Below, piece after piece: positions 13,001-23,862 of a stretch of 64,000 bases of DNA. Each line of letters opens with the position of its first letter. The first letter of the stretch is position 1. The notes under the pieces are model-generated. The model was not told the DNA's origin and made no database searches. It saw nothing but the letters and a program-made list of their open reading frames with translations. Position numbers and translations under genes: made by a program. Origin of the DNA: Ceratodon purpureus (lineage: Eukaryota > Streptophyta > Bryopsida > Pseudoditrichales > Ditrichaceae); NCBI GenBank assembly GCA_014871385.1, contig CM026426.1, positions 19,478,270 through 19,542,269 on the forward strand. Reading direction: 5' to 3'.

Positions 13001-14260
13001 ACCAGCATACATATTTACCGACTGTCTAAATGTACTATATTTACTCAATACACAAATAAAACATCCCACACTACATAAGAGTCACCCCGATCAAACCACA
13101 CTTGCTTCCATAGTAGAACTACTCCAACAAAGAACACAACCAATTTCACTATACAAAGTTAGAGCACACATCAACATTGACGGCAACGAAGAAGCAGATT
13201 ACTTAGCAAAACAAGGCCTAAAACTAGGACATAGAAAAGCCCTACACTCATACGAACATGCCCATGCCACTTCGTTCTACATCCAAAAAGATAACTGGCC
13301 TTCGAGAAATGATGTTCCAGACAAAGGACCACTTAGAACTCTAGAGAAACAAATTAAAAAATACGACAGAGAAAACAATCTAGATATCATGGCCATACAA
13401 ACCCCCAACATTTGCAAATGGACGGGAAATGTAGACATAGACAATGAACTTTCCAACGAATTTTGGGAAAACCCAGCCATCACGGACAAACAAAAATCAT
13501 GCCTCATAAAATTCCGTACGGGAACTTACATGGGCCAAGCTAGAAAACAAATGTTTTTTGGAAGAGAGAGATTTCCATCTATCACATGTCCCATTTGCAA
13601 TTCACGTGAACCGGATACATGGCTACATGTACTACTCACATGCCAACAACAACATATACACTCCCTCCGAGTAAAAAGACACAACAAAGCAGTATGGGAA
13701 ATTAGAAAACTACTAGTCTCATCCGAAAAATCTCGTTGCTTTATTCAAATGAATGCGGGCACCTTCAATGATAAACCCTCAGAAAATACCGTTCCCAATT
13801 GGCTACTTCCATGCACATGTGGCACACAAAGATGTCATTGTAACTCTAGATTTAGACCAGACATCCTTTGCGTCAAAGGTTTACCATACCAAAGCGATCC
13901 CTCTACAGAAATAAACCCAAATCTTACCATACAATTCATTGAATTCACATACTGCAATGACAGATTCTCACCAGAAACATTTGAAGCAAAAACCAACAAA
14001 TACAATTCATTAATTGCCAGTATTACAGCTAGAGGATGGAAAGTTGACCCTTTATTGTCATCACAGCAGGCGCTAGAGCTACCACACACATTCCATCAAT
14101 GAAACTACTTGTAGACAATTTCAAAATACATGTGCCGACCATCAAAAACACCTTTAAAAACATAAACACTATTGCGATACAATATGCCATGTCTATACTT
14201 CTCCACAAAAGAAGGATAGAAAACCATCAACAATTACCCAAAACATTAGATCCTCCATAG
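7068..14260 (+). pseudogene. LINE ORF2: 2A peptide, AP endonuclease, RT, RNase H, CCHC, restriction-like endonuclease
   Basis: This frame is open from 7,068; the first ATG is at 7,275, directly after a 2A-like motif. Counting from that ATG, the AP-type endonuclease carries TWN (about residue 219), QETK (249), GDFN (376) and SDHYP (461). The reverse transcriptase carries APGPDK (785), IDFKNAF (914), QGDTLSP (975) and the catalytic YADD (1,016). RNase H has all four acidic residues: YTDGS (12,804), RAEM (12,942), FTDC (13,014) and EEAD (13,190). A C-x2-C...H-x4-C finger follows (13,587-13,643). An R2-like domain then reads RPDIL (13,855), IEFTY (13,939) and AKTNKY (13,987). Together these would nick target DNA and copy RNA by target-primed reverse transcription. 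It is broken by TAA at 11,619 and by frame changes near 12,400, 12,690 and 14,050. Confidence 0.85.
7236..7274 (+). other. 2A-like (StopGo) peptide at the N-terminus of LINE ORF2
   Basis: The codons immediately before the first ATG of ORF2 encode LLPCGDIESNPGP, which fits the 2A consensus D-x-E-x-N-P-G-P with the usual hydrophobic lead-in. In known 2A peptides the ribosome fails to link the last Gly and Pro, so the upstream product is released and translation continues. The same frame is open back to 7,068 but has no in-frame ATG there. An upstream initiator is therefore missing, non-AUG, or joined by splicing or frameshifting. 2A peptides at LINE ORF N-termini are known from trypanosomes and marine animals. 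Function here is inferred from sequence alone. Confidence 0.75.
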
Positions 14261-14712
14261 TCAAAACCCAAAATTATAATAAAATACAAATAAAATTTTT
14301 AGTAGCTAGAGCTACTTTATTTAAATTGTTAGCATACGGATGTCAAGTCTCTTGTCAACTTCTCGCAAAGGGGGCTGTTGGTTGGCACAACTCATCCACT
14401 GCCTGCGATCGCTCACTCAGCAGTACCAAGCCACTTCATCCCCCACATCCACTCAAACGAGTCCATCACGGTTCGAACTCGGACCAGATAAATGAGACAA
14501 ACGCTCACCTCCAACCAACAAATAAGCTCGTGGCTTGGTGTCCAGAATCGCAATCACATGAATCTTGAGAAGATAATCACTGCTATTACTTGTTACATGA
14601 AACTAGTTACTTTGTGACTAAAGTGTCTACTCTAGAAAGGGGGGAGTAGATCTTTACTTCCATACCTTTGTCCTGTGGGCATTGGCTTTGGGGTGGATCG
14701 AACAGACACTTA
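14261..14712 (+). other. LINE 3' region with hairpin and tRNA-like segment
   Basis: After the ORF2 stop (14,258-14,260) comes AT-rich sequence with a perfect 7-bp stem, AGTAGCT-AG-AGCTACT, at 14,301-14,316; a 3' stem is a common recognition signal for LINE reverse transcriptases. From about 14,425 the sequence changes character. A 10-bp inverted repeat (ACCAAGCCAC at 14,425-14,434 and its complement at 14,530-14,539) encloses, on the minus strand, a possible pol III A box (about 14,506-14,519) and B box GTTCGAACC (14,470-14,478). This resembles a tRNA-derived SINE head. The last 170 bases, up to the junction with Gypsy-A, show nothing recognisable. Confidence 0.4.
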
Positions 14713-14715
14713 ACT

Positions 14716-17294
14716 CACTTCGGTCTTCTCTGGAGACCGTAGTTTCTCTTCTACTGGTCCGTCGGTAACTGTGGATGTAGAGTTGTCCACGTTTGCTTTT
14801 TGGAGCTCCTCTTCCTTCTGCTGTGCCAACTCATTCTCCCGATTAATCTCCTCAGTGAAAGCAATGAATTCCTTCCGAAGCCGTTCCTCCTTCTCCCAAT
14901 CTGCCTGAGTCTTGGGCAGTCGTGGTTCTGGTTCTTTCAGTTCCTTATCTTCCAGTGGAAGTCCGGCTCGCACCCTAGCCGCTCTGGTTAGAATAGTGGC
15001 CACTTCAGGGTTATCCAACTCCTGCAACTCCACACTGTCGACACCAACAGAGTTAGTTCCTAGCTTTTCAGCAGCCATCATTTGCTGAAACTTAAGACGT
15101 AAATGACAATTACGCATCTGATGGTCAGTGCCCAAACACAAGAAGCACCCATCAATCCTGCTAGCTCCGCTATTTTGATATCCTACTGGTCGGCTGTTGA
15201 ACTATCTTCCGGAGCCACTAGTCGGCTGTGTAGCCGATACTTCGTGAACTCCTATAGTCGGCTTCCCAACTGCCCTGGGTAGCTTGTTGTTTGGATTATC
15301 TGGGTTCACGAAGCAGTATTTGTCTTCATGCCCAAATTTCTTGCATACCGTGCAGAGCCTGCGGTTGACTGTCTCCACCTGATTTGCGTGGGCGTTTGCA
15401 GTACTTGCCCGGCTATAAGTCGGCTCTGTCCTCTTGGCCTGAAAGTATAACTTCTTCTCCGAAGCATCAGTACAATTAGTCTCACAGCGCCTAGCCAACT
15501 CCTTTAGTTCGGTAAGGGTGTTTGCTGTAGATCCACTAGTAGTCACCTTCAAGTAATCAAGCAGACCTTCCCTGAAATATGTAAGCTTGAACCCTTCTCC
15601 CACTTCTGTCTGCAGGCACTTGATCAACTTCATAAAACGTTCGTAGTAGTCTTGTACCTTCTCTCCCTCACCCTGTTTGAAGGTTCTGAGAGTCATGTAG
15701 ACCTGCTCATCTGAATCCTGCTCTCGATATCGCAGTTTGAAAGCTTCCTTAGCCTCTTCTCATGTGCAGTAAAGATGGTGATCCAGCCAATCATCAAACC
15801 ATCTCTGGGCTTTATCCACAAGGGTCGTCCCGAACAGTGTGATAATCACTTGTTCATCAGTTTCCCCATTGAACCAGGCACATTTATCAAAGTAGCGTAG
15901 ATGGACATCTGGATCACTACCTTCCTTGTAGGCTCTGTACGGCAACTGCTTCCGTTGAGTACTGACAGAGGGTCGCGGAGGCGCAGAGGTGAAGTCAGTG
16001 GTGCGGGCTGTGGGTACAGCAGGAGGTCGCACTACTGATGTCACTGTGGGATGCCTCGGGGGGTGTGGAGCAGGTGCAGCACTGTGAGGGCCTCCGGGAA
16101 CAGCAGCTGGGCTGTAGCCTACTGGGGCAGAGGATGAGGTGTGAACTGTAGGCCTCCCCCCATAAATCACTTCAGGGACGAATCCCCAAAGGTGGGCTCT
16201 GCTATTCTGACAGGAATTTCTGTGGGCTGAGTCGGTTGGGCAGAGTGATAGGTGTCACCTGTAAGGTGATCCACATAAGCAAGCGGTCGATGGACTGCCG
16301 AGGGAACTGCAGGTGGAAGAGGTCCAGGTATCTTTCTATCCCCTAGCACCTCCGGAGTTGGGTCGGTTAAGTAAGGAGTCCTGACTGGAATCTCCTCAGT
16401 GTGTTCTTGTTCGCGTTCCCGTCTCTATTCCTCCCATAGATCGTGCAGCTGCGCTAGCTCCTGCCTTTCCCTTTCCACCCTTTGTTGCTCTCTTTGCTGT
16501 GCCGCTAACTGCTGGGTTGCTAACCTCTGAGCTGTCTCCTGGACCCGTCGGTTGAACTCAAGCTCCCATGCAGTCTGAGACGGTTCTGGCGGCCACTGTG
16601 GCTTAGTATGCCAGTGATGTAACGACGCCTCGCCCGAGGGTGCCGCTTGCTGTAAAGCTTCCAATTGCTGGAGGTATCTACCTGGATCAGGCCTGTTGTG
16701 AGTGTGGGTCGTAGAATACTGTTTGGCCCTCTCTCTTCTAGCTTGTAAGTCTGCTCTGAATGCTTCCACAGCCCGCCTGTCCTCCTCTTCTTGTTCCCAC
16801 TCAGCTCGGAGTCTGAATTCGTCCAAAAAATGAACATTCCTGCTGGGTCCACCTTCTGTGGGATTTGCAAGTCCCTGTTCCTGGACTGATCGACTCTTGG
16901 TCTCTTCCAGCTTCTGCTTCAAACTCTGAAAAGCAGCAGGTAAGGTTTCTGGGGTTTGTGGCAGGTGTACAGGAGAGACTGGTCGGCTGCGCCCCCGAGT
17001 TGGCTCTGTGCCCGCGTCGGCTCTGCTAGTGACTGTACTGGGCCACTGGGTTGGTTCTGCGAAGATCTCCTGCGTCTGTCTGCGTTCTTCTCTGAAGGTG
17101 TTGTAATCATCTGCAGCAGTGGAAAAATCCCTCCTGGATGATGATGTCCTCTTCATATCTTGATACTTCCAGGGTGCACTAGTTGGGTCAGGCTGGCGGC
17201 TCAGCCTATCCCCTTTCTCGAACTGCGTTTCCCCTCCAAATCTGCTCTCTCTGGTTCTCCCATCTGATGATGACAGGTCGTTTTCCACCTCCAT
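14716..17294 (-). pseudogene. Gypsy-A gag polyprotein, broken
   Basis: Minus-strand frame starting at 17,294 with an ATG. The product forms the capsid shell of the retrotransposon particle. The N-terminal 300 residues are Gln/Glu/Arg-rich and predicted coiled coil, followed by a YVDHLTGD motif near 16,280 that Gypsy-B also has. The capsid core lies around 15,600-15,900. Two CCHC zinc knuckles follow, CTVCKKFGHEDKYC near 15,330 and CFLCLGTDHQMRNC near 15,130, which bind element RNA. It is broken by a TAG at 16,425, a frame change near 16,170, a TGA at 15,760 (Gypsy-B has Trp there) and a TAG at 15,202. The C-terminal end is cut by the LINE junction; protease resumes at 625. Confidence 0.85.
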
Positions 17295-18491
17295 GTCAAT
17301 GAGTTCTCCTACCTACTTAGCCGCACAGCCCTGCAAGCTAAGTCGTCCATGTCCTTCTGCTGGAGTTGGCTCTGTCGCCCGTTCATCCCGTTGCATGTAG
17401 TGTCTCAATCGTTCCCTGGCCTGCCTTTCTGCTCGCAGGTCATTTTGGTCCCCCTCCTCCATGGATGTTGGTTGTTGACTGTTGAGTTGTTCTGCTGCTT
17501 GTATGGTGCTACTTGCCTCTGCTGTTGGCTGATTTCACTTCTCTCTTCACAGTCAGTGGACTGTTCACTGTCCTGAGTCTTCCTGTCAATACAACACTCA
17601 CAGACCACAGCCCCCTAGCTGCGTGGCCCGGTTAGTAGTACCATCTTTTTCCTTAATGAAATTTTTTACTGAACATGTCTGGGATATACCTCCCAGCTGT
17701 TTGCTATCCCCTTTTTCGGAGTGTACTAACACCTACAGATTTTTAATCCTGTGGTTAACTGTCCCTTACAGTTTCACCTAAAACACAATTCAATTGCAGA
17801 CTCAAGTACTCCACACTATCCTACAGTCTATCCAGGTCCCAACTTTGAGATCCGCAAGGCTGACTGAGGTACCAATCGATATACCCAAATTCAAAATTCA
17901 AATTCCTTAACAGCAGTTTTTCTGGATCTGGAACTTTGAATCTGAAATGCTAGGGTTACAAGAGACTTACCTTCACCTCTTCTCCCGTGATGAGGTTGCA
18001 GATCAGCCTTTTTTCCCTTTTTTGATCTGTGAACTGCCCTCAGTTCGCTGTGGTGGGTGATGAAAAATCTGCCTCAAAAAAAAAAAACGTCACAGCACCT
18101 ACGCCCTCCTCTCTGCAACAGATCCGCTGTGTTGTCATTGTTTCTCGGGACGTGTGCTGGTCTGCTCCTGTAACTGCACCAGTGCCTCCTCCTTGGAAAC
18201 ACCTCAATACCGTTGTCCTCTGTCTGCTGCCCCAGTGATGTCGAGTAGAACCCCAAAGAGTCTGCCAGTGTTGAGGATGCAGCCTGCCCCCAATGCAGAC
18301 ACTTGCAGTGACTCCCCAACACCCAATCAAAACTGTGCAGTCTGTGAACTGAGATTTGACAACAATCAGCACCTATAGAAGGTCGTAACAGATCCTGCTG
18401 CACCCCTGCAGCCCTAAGAAGTGTAGTTCTTGACCCTTCTAGTGTGTGGACAGCCCCCAAACAGCAGGAGATTCACATGGAACGAACTAGA
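17295..18491 (-). other. Gypsy-A leader between primer site and gag
   Basis: About 1.2 kb between primer site and gag start, comparable with the 1.1-kb leader of Gypsy-B. No convincing coding frame, repeat or structure was seen apart from short homopolymer runs such as the A tract at 18,078. Packaging and dimerisation signals normally lie in such leaders, but none can be pinned down from sequence. Confidence 0.5.
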
Positions 18492-18503
18492 GCATGGTCG
18501 CCA
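18492..18503 (-). promoter_or_regulatory. Gypsy-A minus-strand primer binding site
   Basis: On the minus strand TGGCGACCATGC follows the LTR after one base, the position where a host tRNA primes first-strand synthesis. The same 12 bases follow the 5' LTR of Gypsy-B with the same one-base spacer. The TGG start fits the complement of a tRNA CCA end. I did not assign the tRNA. Confidence 0.8.
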
Positions 18504-18504
18504 A

Positions 18505-18928
18505 TGGTAAAGGGAGGATTTCCCATAAAACCCTAACCTTTACAACCCATCAAAACCCTACAAAAACCCAACTCACTTAGGGTCTGAAACACTCATACAA
18601 TGCTGGAAACACTCAAAGGAAGTGGAAAAGTGAGTCAAAACTGTATAAAGAGGGTCAAATCTGCCCCAAAATCATGGTACAGTAGCTCATAAAGTCTCCT
18701 CAATCTCTTCTAACTCTGAGTGCACTAGTGAAGAATGATCTCAAAAACCCTAAAATCTGCCTTAAGAGTCTAGCAAAATTCATCCAGTCGGCTCCGACAG
18801 AGTTCATCCAGTCGGCTCTGACAGAGTTCATCCAGCCGACTGGATGACTATCGGGAACAGGGATGAAAAACTGTAAAAACTGCTACTGGAAACTGGGAAA
18901 GGGGAGATGGATAAATCTCCGGTTAACA
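18505..18928 (-). repeat. Gypsy-A 5' LTR
   Basis: On the minus strand it begins TGTTAACCGGAGATT and ends in CA-type fashion (TTACCA) next to the primer site. The start resembles the Gypsy-B LTR (TGTTAACTGGGGATT), showing shared ancestry. It should hold the promoter and polyadenylation signals. At 18,779-18,850 it contains three tandem copies of a 24-bp unit beginning TTCATCCAGTCGGCT (GGATGAA in the element's sense direction). The flanking base pairs at 18,929-18,933 (CCGCT) would be the target duplication; its partner is outside the window. Confidence 0.8.
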
Positions 18929-21552
18929 CCGCTACTTTAGGATTCCAAATAGGACTGTCCGTATTGGGCACCCAGCCAACATCGTTTTCTTCTCTTTTCC
19001 ACAACACAAGCGTCCAAGCCAGAGCGACCTCTGCCCATAGTTGATGATCAACAGTACACCAAACCTTGTTAAAATCCATAGCATGACATACTCCCAGATC
19101 CTACACAGCCCTAACCTTACTCTACGGACCCAACTCAATACTTCCTTCATAATTTATTCTCCCACACCGTTATTGATTTTTTCCGTGTCCTGTAGAACCT
19201 GTGCACGAATTGACTCCCCCAAAACGGTCCCGATCCTGGCGTAGTGGTAGTTCCCCTCTCCTATAAATGTAGTGACTGCCCGGATGATATTTATCCCCTT
19301 CCTACACTCGTCGTATATGAACTCTTTCGTCAATCCATAAATCGGGCAAGACAAGAGTCTGAATTCTCCGTATAGACTCTTGAATAGCGCTCGAAAGGTA
19401 TACAGTAAAGGTGGGATCTGCAAAGCGTGTAGTCGCCTAGCGCACAGTAATTTCCGGACCTCCCTTGCTTCTTGAACTGTTCAAAAACAATAATTCAGAT
19501 TAGTGAATGATAAACCGCTCAGAAAACGTCGACTTCCGGAAAATTTATAATATTGAAATAATTTTATATGCGGTGGTACAGGATGTCACCATCGTGACGC
19601 CACGGTAGATCTAGTAGTTCAGCCAAAATGTCGTCCTCCGTTATGAGAAGCCGCCATATAGGGGACCATACCCATCTGACCTCCTTGTGTAGCCTCCCAT
19701 TTGTAGCCCTGAATTCCGCGAGCGCACTGGCTTCTCTGTTGGCTTCAGCGTTCCTCAAGTCTTCCTGATGTTTTGCTAACACTTTTTCATACTCGATGTA
19801 GTCAAATGTCCACTGAATGTAATTCTTCAAGGGCATGAGGTCCTCGTATGGAGCACCGTCTTCCACGCTCTCGACCAGCGCGTCGATGGCTCTGCTGACT
19901 TCGTCCACAACCCCCGGCTGTAGAGGGGCTTTCTTATCATACTACCCCATTTCGCACGAGTCAGGAAGCTAGTATTCAGTACTCAATGGAGAACACCCTA
20001 AACTATGTAAAATAATTTTATGAAATCGACCCGAGCAGTGTCACTGACCTTCTTCCGAGTCCACCACTAGACACAATGAGGGAGTCTGTCCTTGAAATTT
20101 GTACCACCGGCAGCCTCCGTCCAGTTTTCAACAAAGTGGTCACCACTCTGAGACTCCCAAGTCCAAGGCAGAGTGACGTCTCCTCCTATATCCTTTAGAT
20201 GATGCAGGCCTCGTCTTCGTGGTTCCAATGGGCACTCTGGTGGAGGTGGATACCGCTTCGCCGAGTCCGCTTGCAGACACTCTCTGCTTACGGTGGTGGC
20301 CTCTAAGGTCCTCAATATGTTAAGTCGAGTTGTAAATCTTTCCAACGCCTCAGGAAAAAATGCAAACGGATCCGTAGATCCCTTCCCATCCGTTTAGTAT
20401 CGCTAAAGTGCAGATATGGTCACTAAGTCCTCGACACAGACACGGTATGGGGCTATAAACTCTAGAGTAGGTTCAGTACAGTCGCCGTGATTTGTTTCGA
20501 AAGGGGTATCTAGCAATAGAGGCTCCTCCTCGAGCAGAGCGTCACTGTGACACTGCATCACATCGACTCCTAAAAAACGCTGATCCTGACCGTTACCACT
20601 ATCTCTAGCACCATCCCTAGTGTCACAAGGGGGGTGATGCAAACCATAACCATTACACTGCCTATTACCGTCTACATCTGAACATCCCGTAGAGTAAAAA
20701 CCAGTATACGGCCCTCGAATGACATTCTGCACTTTAAGAATGAACCTATCACGTAAAACAACTATAGTCCGTTGCGTATCACTTACCTCAACCGCGGCGT
20801 CGTCCGATCTGTGCTTCTTTTTTCTGCGCTTTGTGAATTTGACTCACAGTATGCCACGTGAAAGCTTTGATCATCCTTGGTGGACTCTGTATTCCGCGCC
20901 AGCAGCTCCGGATCAGTGGCTGGAGGCATCCTGTCGTCCTCACCTGGCGAGAGTTGACGCTGCGCATTAGTGTCACATGGGCCAAGGGACAATTCCTTGA
21001 CACCACCAACCTGACGCGTCCCCATCACCTCGCCTGATTCCCTTGTCTCTTGCATCGGCGTATGCTGCTTAGATATTAGGCGTTCTACAGCATCTACCTG
21101 AAAGGATACTGATCGCTGCCTCTTTCCTTCTTGTACCGCATCTCGTCCTCCCCATTCCCCAGGATCTTCCTCATCTTCTCCGTTCTCGTGACACTCCTCG
21201 ATGACATCCTCCAATCCTGTGACACTGTGGTCCTTGTCCTTCTCAGTTGTTCGGTTTCTACAAGCGCGGAACGGAGGAGCCACTCCCGTAGAGGAAGGCT
21301 TCCGTTTCTTCGTTAATGTCTTCTTCCCATCCGTTTGTGCAGCGAGTCGGGAAACCTTGCTACAGAAAAGGTCGGAAGACGGGGCAACAGTTGATCCGCT
21401 CTCACTTTTCCCCAGCACTCGCTTATCCACGTCCCCGCCTCCATTTCCCTTCGCCTCCCCTGTATCCAAATGCGTCTCCTTTGTAATCTTCGCTCCAACC
21501 AGAACTCCTTCACTCGACTTCGTACTCCCCTGTGAACTCTTCTTCATCGCCT
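18929..21552 (-). pseudogene. Decayed downstream exons of an unrecognised minus-strand gene
   Basis: Several minus-strand coding-like blocks with plausible splice sites lie here. They are 21,552-20,787 (Ser/Lys/Glu-rich, disordered, ending at GAG|GTAAGT), 20,726 to about 20,055 (after a GTGCAG acceptor, ending at a GTCAGT donor), about 19,918-19,560 (after CTCTACAG) and about 19,480-19,154 (after TTTGAACAG). No domain is recognised. Blocks contain stops at 20,403 (TAG), 20,394 (TAA) and about 20,067 (TAG), the first two being CAG/CAA-to-T changes. Exon phases do not all agree, so the gene is probably dead or misread. Gypsy-A cuts it at 18,928. It continues the gene of exons 1-3 (36,209 to 21,590). 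Confidence 0.45.
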
Positions 21553-21589
21553 CTGAAAACGGTCTTCCATAAAACCTCAACCTTCTTAC

Positions 21590-21934
21590 CGTCTCCACGT
21601 TTAAAATCTGGATAGGGTAAGAGTGATGCAGTCAATCCATCAGTATGCCTTGCACCGTCACAGCCCTCCACGTACCTGTGGCGGTTAAGCATCATCTTGT
21701 TACTGAAACTATCCCGACCACAATGTATACACACGAAGTATTTCCTATTTTTCCCTAGTTTTAGCGATCCCTTGGCTAATGTCGCGAACTCGGCTTGTAA
21801 ATCGTGTACACGCCTCATACTTTGATACTGGACGTTGTACGAAATCCCGTACATCACCACCTCCAGTGTCACCAGCTCTTCCGCCATGTCTTTTGCCATA
21901 TACACCAGCGTAGGTGCTCCGCAATTGGAACAAC
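21590..21934 (-). CDS. Exon 3 of an unrecognised zinc-finger gene
   Basis: The exon starts right at the Gypsy-B target duplication and joins exon 2 (36,033-36,087) in phase. It encodes a CSNCG knuckle, a stretch of about 50 helical residues, then a finger with Cys-x2-Cys, a His 12 residues on, and a Cys after HRYVEG, i.e. C2HC type. Such fingers bind nucleic acid or protein; the family is not recognised and no function is proposed. The likely donor is GACG|GTAAGA at 21,590/21,589. The way the frame continues into 21,552 and below is unclear: either a very short 37-bp intron or a frameshift. Confidence 0.55.
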
Positions 21935-21939
21935 CTTTC

Positions 21940-22771
21940 TGTTAACTGGGGATTTAAGGTAGTAGAATAGAGGAGCAGTAAAACTGTAGGGGAGCAGTAA
22001 AACTGCAGTTACTGGGGGGGACAGTAAACTGTTAAGTTACTATCCTGTCCTGCAGCAACTCTGTTTTGGATGAATTGTCAGTTTTGGATGAAAACTGCCA
22101 GATGGATGAAAATTGCCAGATGGATGAAAACTGTCAGATGGATGAAATCTGGTGGTTGGATGAAGTCTGGTGGTCGGATGAAAACTGTTAGGGTTTAGGG
22201 TGGCGGCTAGGGTTTTTGAGGTGACGGCTAGGGTTTTGGGTGGAGTTGTGAGGGAGGAGGCTGCGAAGCTCATTCTCTCTCTCTCCCCTTGGGAGTTTTC
22301 TTTGGAGCTCTCAGATTTTAGTGTGTAGGATGTGTTGTAGGATTGTAGGAGAGTTGCTGCTAGGACAGTTTTGAGGATCCTGGAGGGTCCAGGGATTGCT
22401 AGCAGTAGGGAGCAGTATGATGTACTGATTTACAGTGAGTAAAGAACAGGAATTGATTACATTTGTGTGTACATGCTTAGATTTGCAGTAATGAGTGGTT
22501 GAAGGACCAGATTGGTTAATTCACCTGGTGGGTATAGTAGATCTGGTGTTTAAATGAGTGGGTATTGTAGATTAGACCAAGGAGAGTAGGAATATGTATC
22601 AGATCTGAGGATATACCTCCAGAATTTTCGTAGATCTAGGTGGACAGTTTCAGATCTAGGGCAGGATTTGGGGCAGTTTCAGGGGGACAGTACAGTAATT
22701 TTCACAGGATTTCAGAGAATTTTAGGACAGTAATTATTTTTGAAGGAGTGAGTAAAAATACTCCTTTCACA
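21940..22771 (+). repeat. Gypsy-B 5' LTR
   Basis: It starts TGTTAACTGGGG and ends CTTTCACA. It contains seven GGATGAA words in an 18-bp periodic array (about 22,077-22,190) and three to four GGGTTT/TAGGGTTT (telo-box-like) words at 22,190-22,245, both plausible promoter elements. A CT run lies at about 22,274. The minus-strand frame across the array (repeated F-H-P) is a repeat artefact. Confidence 0.92.
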
Positions 22772-22772
22772 T

Positions 22773-22784
22773 TGGCGACCATGC
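22773..22784 (+). promoter_or_regulatory. Gypsy-B minus-strand primer binding site
   Basis: TGGCGACCATGC begins one base after the LTR, the same sequence and spacing as in Gypsy-A. It should pair with the 3' end of a host tRNA; the tRNA was not identified. Confidence 0.8.
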
Positions 22785-23862
22785 AATAGTTCAAACCATG
22801 TGGCTCTAGCTGCACACGCCAGGACAGTACCTGATCCGTACAGTTCCAGGAGTGGTAGATACAGTGGCGATCTAGAAGGGCAGGAGTAGATCTGACAGGA
22901 GTAGATCTGACAGTGGTAGTGTCAGATCTGTGACAGTGACTGTCATAGTCACCAGATCTGTGACAGTGGAAGTTACAGTGACGAGATCTGCAACAGTAGT
23001 TGTTTGAGTAATGATGGGGAGCAAATCAATAGTGATGGCAGGACCTATGCAGTCAAGAACCGGTGGGAGCAGTCATCTACAAGCTGGAGGGGAGGCGCAT
23101 CTCAGGAGCTGAGGACAGCTCTACACCAAAAGGGGGATAGTCAACCAGATCCTAGTAAGTTGCTGTTTACCACTGCTTTGAGGTTGCACTGCAATGAACA
23201 GTAGGAGGAATTTTTGACCAGGAGTGAAAAAAAAAATGAACAGCCAGTAAAACAGTCGTAGATCTACTGTTTGGGTAAATGTGAAGACAGTTAAAATGAC
23301 GCAGTAAAAATGGGAGGTAAAAACGAAGCAGTAAAAAATTGAGGTAAAAAATGGAGCAGTAAAAAGTCAAGGTAAAAAGGTGGCAATAAAAAACGAGAAC
23401 CAGTAGTAAATGAGGAAAGGAATCTAGAGACTAGTGATAGGAGTCTGGAAAGAAAACTGGACCTAAAAATCACTAGATCTAGTTAAAAAACAGTCAAACT
23501 GGACTAGGAGTGTGAAAAATTGGACCAGTTTCTCTAAAAACTAAAGGAGCAAGACTAGAAAACCAGGACAGTCCTTTCGAAACAAACTGTAAGACTGAGT
23601 TGCTTTGAAATCTGGTAGAAATCTAGACTTGGGACGAATTTTTCAACCTAAAGGCAGTTAGGACCAACCTAAGTAGGAGCAGTAGCTACTGACAGATCCA
23701 CAAAGGACCAGACTGGGGTGGCAGAGGGATGTACTGACAGGGACCAGGAGTACGAAGGACTAGCACACAGGGACCAGAGGAGGACTGGGTCAGAGATCCA
23801 CAATACCTACCCAAGATCACCAGGAGAACGGACCAGGAAGGAGAAGCAGTGACTGCCCTAAC
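22785..23862 (+). other. Gypsy-B leader
   Basis: About 1.1 kb between primer site and gag. It is A/G-rich, with many AGATCT, GACAGT and CAGTAAAAA words and a semi-repetitive stretch at 23,290-23,400 (GTAAAAA every 12-20 bases). No protein-coding frame is supported. It presumably carries packaging signals. Confidence 0.5.

Larger units (their letters stand above)
626..14712 (+). mobile_element. 14.1-kb LINE (non-LTR retrotransposon) nested in Gypsy-A
   Basis: This segment interrupts Gypsy-A between gag and protease. The bases ACT flank both sides (623-625 and 14,713-14,715), and excising one copy plus the insert restores the Gypsy-A reading frame. Contents in order: a 3.3-kb 5' region, ORF1 (3,942-5,699), a TTCATCC minisatellite, ORF2 (7,068-14,260) and a 3' region with a hairpin and a tRNA-like segment. 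There is no poly(A) tail and there are no LTRs. The combination of AP-type endonuclease, RT, RNase H and restriction-like endonuclease recalls Dualen/RandI elements of green algae. The outer boundaries are inferred from frame restoration only, so the segment could be composite. Confidence 0.7.
1..18928 (-). mobile_element. Gypsy-A: Ty3/Gypsy LTR retrotransposon, 5' part, split by a LINE
   Basis: Read on the minus strand, this element runs LTR (18,505-18,928), a one-base spacer, primer site, leader, gag (17,294 down to 14,716), a 14.1-kb foreign insertion (626-14,712), then protease (625 to 1). Reverse transcriptase, integrase and the 3' LTR lie beyond position 1. It is a diverged relative of Gypsy-B at 21,940-35,673: both share the primer-site sequence, two CCHC knuckles, a YVDHLTGD motif in gag and the protease motif. 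Its LTR (424 bp) is half as long as that of Gypsy-B. The right flank is the decayed zinc-finger gene. Family assignment is firm; the lineage within Gypsy was not determined. Confidence 0.85.

Noticed and set aside
22040-22273. Minus-strand F-H-P repeat proteins in the Gypsy-B LTRs (also 34,960-35,175)
   Set aside because: They are translations of the GGATGAA array inside LTR sequence, antisense to the element.
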